A stretch of DNA of 64,000 nt, taken from Citrus sinensis (lineage: Eukaryota; Streptophyta; Magnoliopsida; Sapindales; Rutaceae). The DNA lies in the NCBI RefSeq assembly GCF_022201045.2, contig NC_068564.1, forward strand, positions 32,951,001 to 33,015,000. Direction: 5' to 3'. Position 1 is the first letter of the stretch; each line of letters begins with the position of its first letter. Of this stretch, positions 22,331-34,642 are shown in pieces. The position numbers and the translations under genes are program-made. The notes beneath the pieces were generated by a model. It did not search any database. It worked only from the letters and a program-made list of their open reading frames with translations, and was not told the origin of the DNA.

Positions 22331-25300
22331 TTTTTTTTTCCTTTTATGTTTTTTGCGTTTTACCTTCTTTTTTTTCTTTGTTTTTTTGGGTTTTCGCGCC
22401 GGGGGAGGTGGGGGATTAGAGGGGTTTTTTTTTTTTTTTTTTTTCCTTAAAAAAAAAAACGAAAGGAAAAGAAAACGTTGTAAGGTGAAAAAAAAAAGAA
22501 GAAAAAAAGTGACACAATTATTCTTTTCTTTGGGGGAATGGTAAAATGTGGTTCATCCCTCTGTAGTTTCTTTGTTTTTGTTTTCTTCACTTTGTTCCAT
22601 TTCTTTTGTGTAAGTAAAGGAAAAAAGAAAGCTTCAGATTTCATAGTCGGACACTAACTCTTTGATTTGATTTTTTGCCTTTATTCTTTTTCTTATGATT
22701 TATTATTGCATTTTCTTTCTGTCAAGCATGAAGTAGCTATGGATACAAATGCGAATCAAATCCAATCTACTACTTCAATCAGATTGTACAGTTCAATTCA
22801 GTGGTTGAAATTAGCATATTTAGGGTCGATTTTACCCGACAATTTGTTAATTATTTCTTGTACGGATTACAAAATTTTGAGCTCATCCGTTTATATATTA
22901 CATAGAAATTGATCACTGGAGAGTATATTGAACCGAGATAGTGCAAATTGGATTAATGTTAAATCTAATACGGCTTGAATAGAGTGTGCATTTCCAAGTT
23001 ATTTTGAATAAATGTAGAGAAATTATAAAATTGAGTTGCATTTTTTTTATTTTAATCGTAATTTCATATTTCAATAAAATTGCAGCATGGATGTTTATTT
23101 TATTTTATTTTTCTTTTAATTTTTTGGATTTATTGATTAGCAATTAGAATGAGATAGGAGAGCCTCTTTAACAATGAAGGGATAAGTAACTGGAGACAGC
23201 TAAGGGAGAAAAGGACAGCGAAGGATACCGTGACATACGGTTGGTACAGGGTCCCACTAATTGTATCCGAAGCGTAAATTCGTACGGTAACCGTTCGATT
23301 CGACGAAAAACTTTTGGTCAAACCTGATCTTGTGATCCAGACTGAGATCTAAGCTTTGCTTGCCGACAATGAATGAGGTTCTCTAAATGGGCCACTTTGA
23401 TTGTAGTGGCTTTGGCCCACTGATGTATTGTTTCTCTGTGCCACCTTTACCCCTTTTCTTTCCTCTCATCTTTGGCGTTTGTCGTGGTGTGACTGGCGTC
23501 GGCATGTCGTTTTCTGCAATTGTTTGTTTGCTAAGTCTACCCCCAACCACGGCCGTAACAGCGGCTTAAGATAATGTAAATGAAAATGGGAATGGAGTAA
23601 TGACATCTGGATCCTTGATTTTTAACATAATCTTAACCAAGGAATTTTTTTTTTTTTTTTTTGTGTGCCTTGTGTTGGTCCCTGCTCACGTAGCATTCAA
23701 ATGATTGATTTTATTAGTAAATTCATATGGTCAAGACGGAACTAAGGCCTTATGCCCAACTTAAATTTTAGAGAAAAATAGATTAAATTGAAATTTTACT
23801 TCTGGCATACTCAAGTATATATAGTTTCTTAGTTTTAGTTCTCATATTTAGCCTCGCCGTCTTATTGATTTTATGATATAGTTTACTAAAAATTTATCAT
23901 TTCTATAGTATAACTTTTGTTGAACCAAAATTCAAATTCTACCATTGCATACGATAATTTTTTACAAGATCCATTTCGTTTATATTAGGACTTAAAGCTT
24001 ATTGTTGTGTTCTTAAAAATCAAATAGGTTGGTAATTGGACTTTCTAACTTTTTTATTTATTTTTCAAGTTGAGCTTGGGATGCCTTATTTTCTTTCATT
24101 GTCATCCTTATAATTAGATATGACAAAAATCTCTACAGATTGGGATTAAAGTTTTGTTTTTTTCCTAATTTCTCTTCAGATTCAAGCTTCAAAGATGACA
24201 ATTTCATCCCAAACTTGCTCAATCCTATCCTTAGATAGGTACATGTTTGAAAAAAAATACATACCATGTCTTTGTTTGTGATTTTAGTGAATGCATGATG
24301 AAGACATGTGTTATTATCTCAATTTTTTTTTTTAAAAAAAAAAGTGGTGATATGTCAGATCCCTATTTGTGTTAACACGCTCGACTTCAAAAATTAATTA
24401 CAAGGCTGGTGTTAAGTTGCATAATTATATAACAAACACTATGCGAATAAGGGTAAGGGCCATTAGATTTGAAGAGTAAAACTCGAACGGATGAAAATGA
24501 AATGAACGATAAAAGAGAAGTGATCAGAAATCGGGGAAATTGGTTAAGAAAACTGCTTGACTAGGTTCACCTCTAATGCCCTGATTTATGATCAAACATT
24601 GCAGCTTCGATTATTTAATTTAAACTAATTTTCAGGGGGAAGGGACCATGAAACGTCCTTGGAGCTTGCATCAATGGAGTAAAAGATTGATGCATTGTTG
24701 GTGACTACTTTCAATGTTGCACAAGCAGTGAAGTAGCCTCTGCTTTAGCAAAAACGTTCTCTACATCTTCATCATGTTTTTTTTTTTTTTCAAAAAACCA
24801 CACCGTTTCTTGGTCCCCAATTAGTCCACATCAAAAATTATAAGGGATTCTTTCTTGCGCTGGTTGATGAAGAGGCAACATAATGTGTTCCAGTCATTTA
24901 ATCTAATTTCTCAGCAAAAAAAAATTAGAATGAATCTAATAATTTTTTTTTTTTTTTTTTTTGCAGAGCAGGATCTCAAACTGCATCTTTCACAGGCTTC
25001 AAATGGACAACAAAACTCTCTTGTTTGAGCATTTGGCAGCAAATCAGATACAGCTCTCCATAAAAAATAACAAAACGTTAAAAAGGGCAAATGAAATTAC
25101 ATTGCTTTTTGGGTGACACCGGCAATAAGATAAATTATTCCTCTTTTGACTTATTTTTTTCAACCGGATACAAACCGCTCCAATTGGTAAAATTAGAATT
25201 ATAAGCAATTGATTTGTTTATCAATTTCTTTAATATTTTTTAATGCTACGTAAAGTAACAAGATCCAGAAGAGAAAGTACACATGATTTTGAGGGAATAT

Positions 25301-25886
25301 ATCACCATCCTAAAAAATAAAAATTGACGTATTTGTTTATTTTCTTTACTTCTTAATTTATTTATGAAAAAGGCAGGTTACTGTTTACATCCGCCGACAG
25401 TCGGTGGGGGCCACGTGCAATTGGGGAACATGTGGACCTTGTTTGGCAGGCGATAAACAAAGGAAAGGATAATCAAAATCTATATAATTGGGGGTGAACG
25501 AATTTTAGGATCATAAAAATTTATATACCATAATTGTCAAAACTATTCTTAAAATATTTCAATCACCGACATATTTTTGGCTCAAACTTTGATAATATCT
25601 ACATGTGAATTTGTTTTCTGGATTGTCGTTCAATTTCTCATGATTAAAGTTGATCAAAGTCGGTGGGCATTTATTTTTTCTTTTAAAAGAAAATGAAATT
25701 TCATAACCAATTGAGTGCAAAAAAATGTTCAATAATTCAAAAAGAAAAAATAGCTCGTTTTTATTTTTTTTTTTATTGTCAAAGAATTGAAATTCTATGA
25801 GTATCTAATCAATCAAATTATATACATTTATAATTCTTTTTTAAATGAAACATTTTCATTTTATTAAAACAACGATATCAATAATA

Positions 25887-26026
25887 GGGTCTAGCTATGT
25901 TACAACTGCGGTACGGTACCACAGTTGCTTTCAGTCATTGAATTCAACTAATGCAATTGTACAATTGTGCATCCAATAGTTGGTTGCAACTGTGGTACCA
26001 TACCATAGTTATAACATATTTTACCC
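25887..26026. mobile_element. Mutator-type MITE, 140 bp
   Basis: Long imperfect inverted ends, about 41 bp: the left begins GGGTCTAGCTATGTTACAAC, the complement of the right begins GGGTAAAATATGTTATAAC, and both reach GGTACCACAGTTGC. Flanked by 9-bp direct repeats with one mismatch, tcaataata (25878-25886) and tcaataaga (26027-26035). Confidence 0.75.
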
Positions 26027-26188
26027 TCAATAAGATACAAAACAACACATATTTTAATACATTAGAAATCATAATTTTTTAATTTGTTAACATACATAAA
26101 TATGTAATTTTAATTTTTTATATTTTACTGATATCCATATTTTAATAAACTAAATATGTCTTCACTAAAAGATGATACACACGGAGTG

Positions 26189-26228
26189 TTATATATATAT
26201 GTGTGTGTGTATGTGTGTGTAGTGTGTC
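26189..26228. repeat. TA/TG microsatellite
   Basis: TA repeats pass directly into TG repeats with one interruption. Confidence 0.9.
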
Positions 26229-27486
26229 AGTAAAGTAATTTTAGAGGTAAGAGGCTGTGGCATCCATTGTGAGGCCAGCTCCATCGGGTTAGCATTGAGC
26301 TGGTTTTATGCCTCTTGCTTTTCAGTTGCATGGATGAGACGGTGTTAGGATTTTTTTTTTTTTTTTACTTTTATTTTATTGCCATTTAAATGCATTAGAA
26401 AGTATACAAAGCAATTAGTGATTCTGTTGTCTCATTTGATTGATTATGGGATTTGCAGTCCTTTATCGTGCTTGATATAATGCTTTGGTAATTTAGAAGA
26501 GAGTAGAGCTACCGGCACCCCATTAATTTCCTTAAAAAAACAATTTATTTTCTGAGTACACCCTATAACCACTTTTCAAAAACCTCTAGTTAATTTCAAA
26601 ATTTCCCTCATATCTTTATTTTTTTATTTCAACTACTCCTTTTTAATCTTAACCTTTTCATTTTCCAATTTTAAAGGAAAAAGAAAAAACATAGTTGCAA
26701 TCGCTCCTGACAATATTATCTAACAATCAATGTTTCTTGTTGAGAAATGAGAACCTAAGTATAATTGATCCATGCCCAAAAAGAGAAGATTGGTGGGCTG
26801 TCCTCCCACTTAAGAGCTATTGATATAGATCCTAATTAAAATAATTGTACAGTGAGAAATTCTTATTATTTAAATTATTTAACCCCTTTTGATATCATAC
26901 TGATCTACCAACGATTTGCTCAATTTGAGCTTAGGTATAATTGATTCGTTACCGCTCAACCTAGGTTTATGCACTATCTTATTATATATAAAGAAGAAAG
27001 AAAGATCATAAAATAGATAAGCGAGATAAAAGATCACGACCCAAAAAAAAATCGAGGTAATAGACAGAGAGAGTGGTACTTGGAAAAGAAGAAGAATGAG
27101 GTTAGTTTTGAAATAAAAATTGGAGTCCAAAATTACTTTGAAATTACAATTTATTTTAGGGTGTGACGAGAAAAAGAATTATTTGAGGAAATTAGAGGCG
27201 TGCCAATAGCACCACTCTTGAGATCCAATTGGACCAAGAGAAATATATATATATGATTATATAATTCGGTATAATTTCTTAAATAACAATGATGCAATTA
27301 CAGAGTTGTGGTCATATTAGCAAAGAGCAATTGGTTCAACAGAAACCACATTGAGAAACCAAAAATCAAGTCCAACAGAAGAAACATACCACATTAATTA
27401 AGTTCAACCATGGATTAACTTGTAAACTAAATTCGCAAAAATAATATCCATGAAACGTTCTGAAACATCCATTTATTATATCACCA

Positions 27487-27494
27487 TATAAAAA
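27487..27494 (+). promoter_or_regulatory. TATA box of the ECA1-like gene
   Basis: TATAAAAA lies 82-89 bases before the ATG at 27576, suggesting that the frameshifted gene still has a normal core promoter. Confidence 0.55.
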
Positions 27495-27575
27495 CTTTAA
27501 CTTCAACATTCGAACCGCCAAAATTAAAAACATCCTTTTCTGGCAAATCACGAAAAAAACTTGCAAGTCAAAACC

Positions 27576-28020
27576 ATGGCTAAGATCAACAACTTCTGCT
27601 TCATGGCAACATTATTGTTCTTAGCCATCATTATGATATCGAATACTTACGCATACAAAGAAGAAATCATTGAAATAGACATCAACCCGGCACTTGAACC
27701 CGAGGGCTCTTACATAATTGATGTTGAATCCAATGAATTCTCATTTCCGCCGGAGGCAGCTAACATCGATTTTTTACAAAAAATGTACCAAGAAAATGAC
27801 GAGCGATTGCAGCGAAAACATTTTTGTGTACATGTTTGATGATGTCGAAGTGAACAGAACTTGCTGCCTGGAGCTTGTGCAAATGGGAGAAGCTTGTCAC
27901 TTTGCATTGGTTGAAAATGTTTTCTCATCGCCTGTGTACAAAGCAAATGCAAATTCAGGTCTTCTGAGGAGCAGAAATTTGTGGAATCAATGTGCAATTC
28001 TTGCAGATGAGTATGACTAA
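27576..28020 (+). pseudogene. ECA1/prolamin-like secreted cysteine-rich protein, frameshifted
   Basis: A small secreted protein of the ECA1 gametogenesis-related (prolamin-like) family, often expressed in reproductive tissue. The first frame gives a signal peptide (about residues 1-26, FMATLLFLAIIMISNTYAY) and an acidic stretch, then runs off-frame after residue 66 and stops at 27839. The second frame, one base shifted, carries the family core: KKCTKKMTSDC, then NRTCCLELVQMGEAC and a last cysteine in NQCAILAD. That is six cysteines including a CC pair, ending at 28020. The break falls in or beside the run of six A's near 27778-27783, where one base too many would explain it. It may be a real inactivating indel or a sequencing or assembly error. 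An intact version would be about 147 residues. Confidence 0.75.
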
Positions 28021-28993
28021 GGTTAGGGTCTTTTGTTATCAATAATGTTATTTTGATTAGATCACATAAATTTTAGAAGACTTGTGATGTTTGATCCACA
28101 TATTTTATCTTACCTGTCCTCCTTTATCAATTAACCCCTCTAGAATTTTTATAATAATATTTATTTTTCAGTGTACCCCATCTAATCTCTCAATAGACTT
28201 ATTATTTTTCTCACATTATAAAATTGTCTACTTATAAAGAAATTAATTTCCTTTAATTTCCTTATATAAGTTGTAGTATTTCTCGTTGAATAAGTTAAGC
28301 TCCAAATAAGAAATTATTCATTCTTTAACTACAAATCCTCTAAAATAAAAAAAAAAAATCTAATTTTTATTGGAAATGAAGACATATTTCCTAACACGTC
28401 ATTCGTAAAGAACACGAAGATGGCCAATTGAACACTTGAAAGAAGATCATAATGTAAGAAGATCTGGCACCCTTACTGCTTTTTAGTGACAAACTCATTT
28501 GAAAGAAGATCCACTCTCACTAGAGCATTATAATTGATCTCATTAGAATATTGAATAGAGTAAACCCAACTAATTTTTATCTTTTAGTTTGAGTCCATCA
28601 TGAATGGAACGGGCCAAACAAGGAATTCACTTTAGTTCTCTCTAGGCTCTAGTTATCCCCACTGGGCTTCAGTGGCATGGTTTCGGGCTTCAAAACCGCA
28701 TAAGTGCCTAAACGGCTATAGAAGGTTTCCAGTATTGACTGCGCGATACTCATCTAGCGCAAAATCATCAGCGAAACAAGAACATCGAACTTAACTGGGG
28801 CCCAAATGGGATGCCCTTAACTTTGACGTGGACGGTTGGGATCTAACTCGTAGACCATTCACTGCCAACTAGCATATACCGAATCTTCTCCACCCTTTTT
28901 CAAATCCAATTATTTCTTGAAAAAAAAAATGAATATCCAAAAGCTTAACAGCACGTACAAAAATGAAATGATAAAAAAGATAAAGCCGAAGAA
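28021..28993. other. Intergenic region before the HD-domain gene
   Basis: No coding signal. Contains the 3' flank of the ECA1-like gene and the promoter of the HD-domain gene; no clear TATA box. Confidence 0.45.
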
Positions 28994-31900
28994 ATGGGAA
29001 GCGGAAGCCGTGGACTGTTGCTCTGTAAATCATCGTCGTCACTCGTGTTCTTAATACCTTCATTCACTTGCAATAATCTCAGATTCAACAAAACAATCGC
29101 CAGTTCCAGAGCTCATCGAATGGCCACGGAAGCTTCGTCGTCATCCTCATCCGTCACCGGCGGTGACAGCATCAATCCTCTCGCTTCCTCATCTGTTAAC
29201 GGCGCTGCTTTCTCTTCTTCCTCTTCGTCCGTGATCGACTTCCTCTCCCTCTGCCACCGCCTCAAAGTATTGTTTATACTATTTTTTTTGCTATTTCTTT
29301 GTATATTTTATAATATGATTTGAAGAACACTCAATATTACGTATTGAATACAGGATTCGATGTTTCATTTCTGGGAGCTGAAGTTTCAAGTTTTGTTTTA
29401 TTAGCAATTAAATGCTGCATTATTTATTTGTTTATTTTTTAAATTCTCGTTTTTTTGTGATTCGTCTTTTATTAGACAACGAAGAGAGCAGGATGGGTAA
29501 AGAGAAATGTTAACAATCCAGAATCGATAGCTGATCATATGTACAGAATGGGATTGATGGGTCTCATTATGGCTGACATTCCTGGCATTGACCGAGACAA
29601 GTTACGGAATCTATTCCTTTTGCTTTTGTCCATTTTCCTTCTCACTTGAACTATTCGATAAAAAGGGGTACCGAATAGTTTTTTTGACATTCTTTGGTTT
29701 TGTAATTTTCAGGTGCATTAAGATGGCAATTGTTCATGACATTGCGGAAGGTGATTAAATCTCTCTCACTCCCACTACATTCCCTTCTTCCCTCTTTTTT
29801 TAACATGGTTAGGAACTGCTCCACTCAAGGAAATATCTGGTTTCATAATGGCATTATGAGACCCTAATCATTTTCATTGAAAGTGATGTGAGATCGTTAG
29901 AGTGCATGCCACTTTAGAACTTTTGGTAGCTCCTATTACTACAACTCATGGTTTTCTGACTTATTGTACTTAGAATTTTAAATAGGAGAATTTGAGGCCT
30001 TGTAGAAAGTACATGTTACACCGTTAATATCCTAGAAGCTTTTGATTTGGTTTTGGTTGTAGTGCAAATGGTTTGGATTTATGATTTAGAAATACTTTTG
30101 TTCTAATTTAACCTGTTTACTGGTTTAGCTATACTAACCCAATTTTTGGGTGTAATGAGTACTTGTTAAAATCCATGATTTGCATCGGTGATGACGCAGA
30201 CTTTGGTTATTGTGTGTGTTGTTCTTTAATTTTTTTTCTCAACTTGAGTTTTGAGTTGGTTTCTGACATTCTTATTTGCATAAATAGCTATTGTTGGGGA
30301 CATTACCCCTTCAGATGGAATTCCAAAGGAAGAAAAGAGTCAACGAGAGCGAGAAGCTATAACCTACATGTGCAAACTATTAGGAGAAGGGGCAAGAGGT
30401 ACGTCTCTCTCTCTCTCTCTCTAACATTCGCAGACTTACCTTATGTTCGTTTGCCCTAAAATGGATTACTGTTTCACATTGCGTAACTGGTGAATTTGAT
30501 ATGCAAATTGCAGCCAAGGAAATAGATGAGTTGTGGATGGAGTATGAAGAAAATTCTACTGCAGAGGCCAAAATAGTCAAGGACTTTGACAAGGTATAGT
30601 AGGCTTTTCTATTCCCTTTGTTTAGTGATTTAACTATGGCATTATATTTGATTTCAAGTTCATTTCTTTTAAAGCTAATAAATATAACACTTACTATTGT
30701 TCTTGCTAACTAGTTAAGAATTTGATTGCTGTGTCATAATCTGATTTCCAGCAAAATGACAGTTTTTTCATTAATTATTTCATAACCCATGGCTGTTGCG
30801 ATGGTTTTCATTACAGTTGAGGTTAAGCTGTCCTCCCTCAATTTCATTCATGCTGAGATAGCTGATAGATTATGTTTGTTCTTCATTGGTAGTTTGTTTC
30901 TACTGGTTACTGGATAATCCGATTTGGTCATATCATTTTTTTTCTCTTTTACTAGGCGGAGATGATACTTCAAGCGGTAGAGTACGAAAATGGTGAGGCT
31001 CCTGTCTTGACTTTTAGTTCACTGCTTAATACTTCTTTTGAGGACAGGAATTATCGACATATTCTTGTAACAATTAAGATATTCACTTCTTCCACCCTTC
31101 CTGCATGAAAGAAATAAGAAAGACATGAATCTTTTCACTTTTAAGTGATCTATTGCATTAGATAATCGACAGAATTGAGCCAGTGCAGAGGACAGTTGGA
31201 ATCAACATCCTCAGACAACATGCGGATTTATTGTATACTGTTCTAGTTTTAGCATTATATGGAACTGATCAAGAAAGTTGATTGCCCTCTTTGCTTGTTA
31301 CTTTTATTTGATAACAGATTATTATGAATTGAAATTAGTATGGTTTACTTGTATTGCTATTTACTTGACATGGAATCTAAATTTGATCCTGTCTTCATGC
31401 AGAGCAAGGGAAGGATTTGGAGGAGTTTTTCCAGTCAACTGCTGGTATAAATTTCTGAACTGCTTTATTACTTCTTCTCTAATTGGTTATAAAATTTTGT
31501 TATCTTTGTTTTGAATTTAAAGGCTAGTGTAGCCCATTTGGAGGAGTAAAACAAAAATATGCACTCACCATGTAATTCCAAACTGACCCATTTAATTTGC
31601 CATGTTACTTTAATAAACTGAATTAGCATATGGTGTGAATTTGAGACATGGCATTGCATCTAGCTATATGATCTCACTAGATTTCTTGGGGACAAAAAAC
31701 TTTTTGATAGAGACCAAGTGTAATTTCCATGTGAAGTTGCATTGTCAGTAGCGCTGAAGATTATCATAATGTAATACTAGAGTTAGATTTGCTGTTGAAC
31801 TGTTTACAAGATTAAATATAATAAGATAAAGTGTTAAAATATTAGTCAGCAAGCCTTAATGCTTTTTATGTTAAATAATTATTGGGCTTTGAGAGTATTT

Positions 31901-32041
31901 AGAATTCCAAGCAAAGCCTACACATCTGCATGTCAATTCACCTCTTACTCTTACAAATGTGTGCGGATTTTTGCAGGAAAGTTTCAGACTGAATTGGGGA
32001 AAGCTTGGGCTGCAGAAATTGTTTCAAGGAGAAAAAAGTGA
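28994..32041 (+). CDS. HD-domain metal-dependent phosphohydrolase (HDDC2/YfbR-like), eight exons, 256 residues
   Basis: Resembles eukaryotic HDDC2 and bacterial YfbR 5'-deoxynucleotidases, which dephosphorylate dNMPs; the plant substrate is inferred. Exons: 28994-29266, 29476-29600, 29713-29750, 30288-30398, 30514-30593, 30956-30992, 31403-31444, 31977-32041. All introns are GT-AG and the frame is continuous. Metal ligands appear as ESIADHMYRM (His112), the HD pair in IVHDIAE (His141-Asp142) and KDFDKAEM (Asp208), followed by the family's ILQAVEYE. The first 42 residues are Ser/Arg-rich with few acids, like an organellar transit peptide. A second Met at 43 (MATEASSSS) would give a cytosolic form. 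From memory, its Arabidopsis counterpart is At2g23820. No key residue is missing. Confidence 0.92.
30404..30422. repeat. CT microsatellite in intron 4 of the HD-domain gene
   Basis: CT repeats begin a few bases after the exon-4 donor (GT at 30399). Confidence 0.9.
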
Positions 32042-33295
32042 ACTAATTTTCATAAGAAGGCCTTAGTTGAAATTTTCAGATAGTTTTTGACTTGTTCATG
32101 TTACTCGAGGGCCAATCCCTGTCCTGAATTATTGCCTCGATCTAATTGTTAATTTCATTATAAGCAAAATTTTGCAGCAGCTAGTTTGTAAGCCTCTATT
32201 CCTTTTACCTCTCCTGTATGGATATTGTGTTTTATTATTATTATTATTTTTTTGGTAATATAACGATCAGCCAGAAAAAATGATGTTCCATTTCAGAGTT
32301 ATTGTAGCAATTTGAAGAAATTGGCATTGTCGAAGTGACAGGAATTCTCTATCCCCATCTCTCTCTATCACTCTATGTTATTTTAAAGCCTAATAACACC
32401 CTACTTTCTAGCTAATGGCAGATGGTTATGAATTATTATATTTAATACATTATGCATCTGGTCGTAGTCAGTGGTGGCGCCAGAATTTCAATCTAATAGG
32501 AGTTACATTCTGCCAGTAATATGCTGTAATCAGGGAAGTATTCAAGAATTCCGTCTGGGCAAATTTAATATATAATACAATTTTAAGAGTTTAGTTAATC
32601 GCATTATTTAGAAAAATAATGATATTTGTCGATATAGGGCTCGTGACAGCACTAGAAATGCACTATATAATGTCATTTTAGCTAATGAAACAATCAAATA
32701 ATGTGAAAGCAGCTAGGCATTAAATAGTCCAATAAAATACATTAATAAGCTTTAATTAAATTTCCCTTTACTCGTTAAAAAAATTTATGAAATTTCTTCG
32801 AATTAACACAGTTTGATAAGTAACGAGATAGGAAAAAGCCTCAAAGTTTGATTGAAATAATAAATTGACTGAACAATAGAACGAATAGAAATTTACCTGT
32901 GTATGTGAAAGCCTGAAGAAGTGGGAAATTTACGAAAATAATCATAAAATTTTTGCTATTTTCATAATTAACCCTCTCAACTTTTTCCTATCAACATTAG
33001 CCAAACACACGTTTTTCTCCCCAAATTACCCTTCTTTACAAACCAAAAATAACTTTCTTTCTCCCCTTTCGTCAAACCAAAGCCAGCTTTCCACTCTTGA
33101 ATCATCAACCAACGGCGACGGTACAAGGCAACGATAAAAGTGAAATCCGATCATAATCTATCAGGATCCAACACTAATCGGCATCACATAGTGGTATGAG
33201 TTATTTTCTGAACTTGCTCGAGAGTTTCAGTGAACTGCGAGTCGGGGTGAATTTGGCGACAGGCTGCCTGTCGCACCAAAACTTAGTGCGACAGG

Positions 33296-34017
33296 TAGAG
33301 CTGGCAAAATTTGACACGACCCGATTACCCGACACGAACACGACATAAATAAATGGGTATGGGTCGTTAAATTTAACACGATTATTAAATGGGTCGGGTC
33401 CGGGTCAACACGATTTTTTTCCGTGTCGGGTTTGGGTTAAAATTCTTGACCCATTTACCCGATCAATGACCCGATTATATTTTCTATTTTAAAATAATTT
33501 ACATATTCTTATAATTAAAACTCAAATATTAGAGATGATTTTCTTTTTTTTTATTCTTTAAAAGGATGAATATAAACACAATGTTTTATTTATAAAATTT
33601 TACATACATTTAGAGCTTCAATAGTGTAAATGTGTAAAAATTGATAGACATGTATATTTCATAATATTGATATATAATATTATATATATATATATATATA
33701 TAAAATTAAAACCTCAATAGTGTACATGTGTAATATATTGGTAGATATGTATATTTTATAATATCGATAAATTATGTATGTATGTATTTATGTACATACG
33801 TATATATGATAGTGTGTAAATATTTGATGTAACTTTTGTTCAATATATAGATATTAAACGGGTTATTGGGTAACCCGATTATTTTTCCGTGTCGGGTTTG
33901 GGTCTCAATATTTTGACACGATTATTAAATGGGTCGGGTTTGGGTCGACCTAAATTTGACACGACACGAAACTGACACGACACGAACACGACCCGATGAC
34001 CCATTTTGCCAGCTCTA
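33296..34017. mobile_element. Non-autonomous hAT element, 722 bp
   Basis: Perfect inverted ends TAGAGCTGGCAAAAT / ATTTTGCCAGCTCTA with an exact 8-bp target duplication gcgacagg (33288-33295 and 34018-34025). Subterminal regions are rich in GGGTCG/CGACCC and ACACGAC motifs; the core is AT-rich with a TA microsatellite (33680-33702). No coding capacity. It interrupts the 31-bp repeat array. Confidence 0.88.
33680..33702. repeat. TA microsatellite
   Basis: TA dinucleotide run inside the hAT element. Confidence 0.9.
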
Positions 34018-34023
34018 GCGACA

Positions 34024-34217
34024 GGCACCTGTCGCACCAAGCCTTAGTGCGACAGGCACCTGTCGCACCAAAACTTGGTGCGACATGCACCTGTCGCACC
34101 AAAACTTGGTGCGACATGCACCTGTCGCACCAAAACTTGGTGCGACAGGCACCTGTCGCACCAAGCCTTGGTGCGACAGGCACTTGTCGCACCAAGCCTT
34201 GGTGCGACAAGCACTTG
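34024..34217. repeat. Array of 31-bp palindromic repeats
   Basis: Six consecutive units start at 34024, 34055, 34086, 34117, 34148 and 34179, with a partial seventh at 34210. One further unit (about 33263-33293) lies left of the hAT insertion, so the array was once continuous. Most units contain TGTCGCACCAA and its complement TTGGTGCGACA separated by 3 bases (AAC or GCC), so each can fold into an 11-bp stem. Long open frames across it (minus 33950-34315, plus 33996-34220) are by-products of the repeat. Confidence 0.92.
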
Positions 34218-34429
34218 TAATTTGGTGACCATTGTATTCGGCTTTTGTAATAATGAAGCTCGAAATATGACGAAAAAAAGGGCGGGATGGGGGGAAAAAT
34301 ATAAAAAGAATGCATTCACATTTTGATGATTGAACCTGAAGAAAAGAACGTGATTGAATTATAAAGTGGTTGGACAGAGATATGCCAGCAAACGAAATCG
34401 TCTATTCCAAACTTCAATAATTTCTTTCC

Positions 34430-34642
34430 TCCATGCTTCTCAGACCAACAGGAGCCACCTTTGTTATCGTACTCAATCTGGATGGAGTCGATGCCAGCTC
34501 CATGAGCTATCACCAGCTGCCTCACTGTCATGTGAACTCCATCATCCCAACGAGTACCGTTCTGACCTCCCCATGGTCCGACTGCTATTGGTTTGAGCTG
34601 GGGATGATACATTCTCAACATTGCCGCCGACGCCGCTGACAA
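34430..34642 (-). pseudogene. Captured jacalin-related lectin fragment
   Basis: The minus strand reads KPIAVGPWGGQNGTRWDDG, then VRQLVIAHGAGIDSIQIEYD and WSEKHGG, unmistakably the first half of a jacalin (mannose/glucose-binding lectin) domain. After HGG similarity stops and the frame runs into unrelated sequence. Only about 60 residues of a roughly 140-residue domain are present and the carbohydrate-binding C-terminal loop is missing, so it cannot be a functional lectin alone. It sits inside the inverted ends of the Pack-MULE-like element, and the reading frame is undamaged. In-frame ATGs lie at 34642, 34621 and 34612. Confidence 0.8.

Larger units (their letters stand above)
22331..27486. 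other. Long intergenic region between GAE1-like and ECA1-like genes
   Basis: Begins with the T-rich 3' UTR of the epimerase gene (to about 22640). The rest is AT-rich with no supportable gene. It includes a MULE-type MITE (25887-26026) and a TA/TG microsatellite (26189-26228). A slightly GC-richer stretch at 23130-23580 shows no conserved reading frame. Confidence 0.45.

Noticed and set aside
24655-24720. Small inverted repeat (GCATCAAT...ATTGATGC) considered as a microRNA precursor
   Set aside because: Only an 8-bp stem, and neither arm matches a microRNA I know.
33950-34326. Several overlapping Cys/Arg-rich frames on both strands
   Set aside because: Created by the 31-bp hairpin repeats, whose period cycles through all frames; not protein genes.
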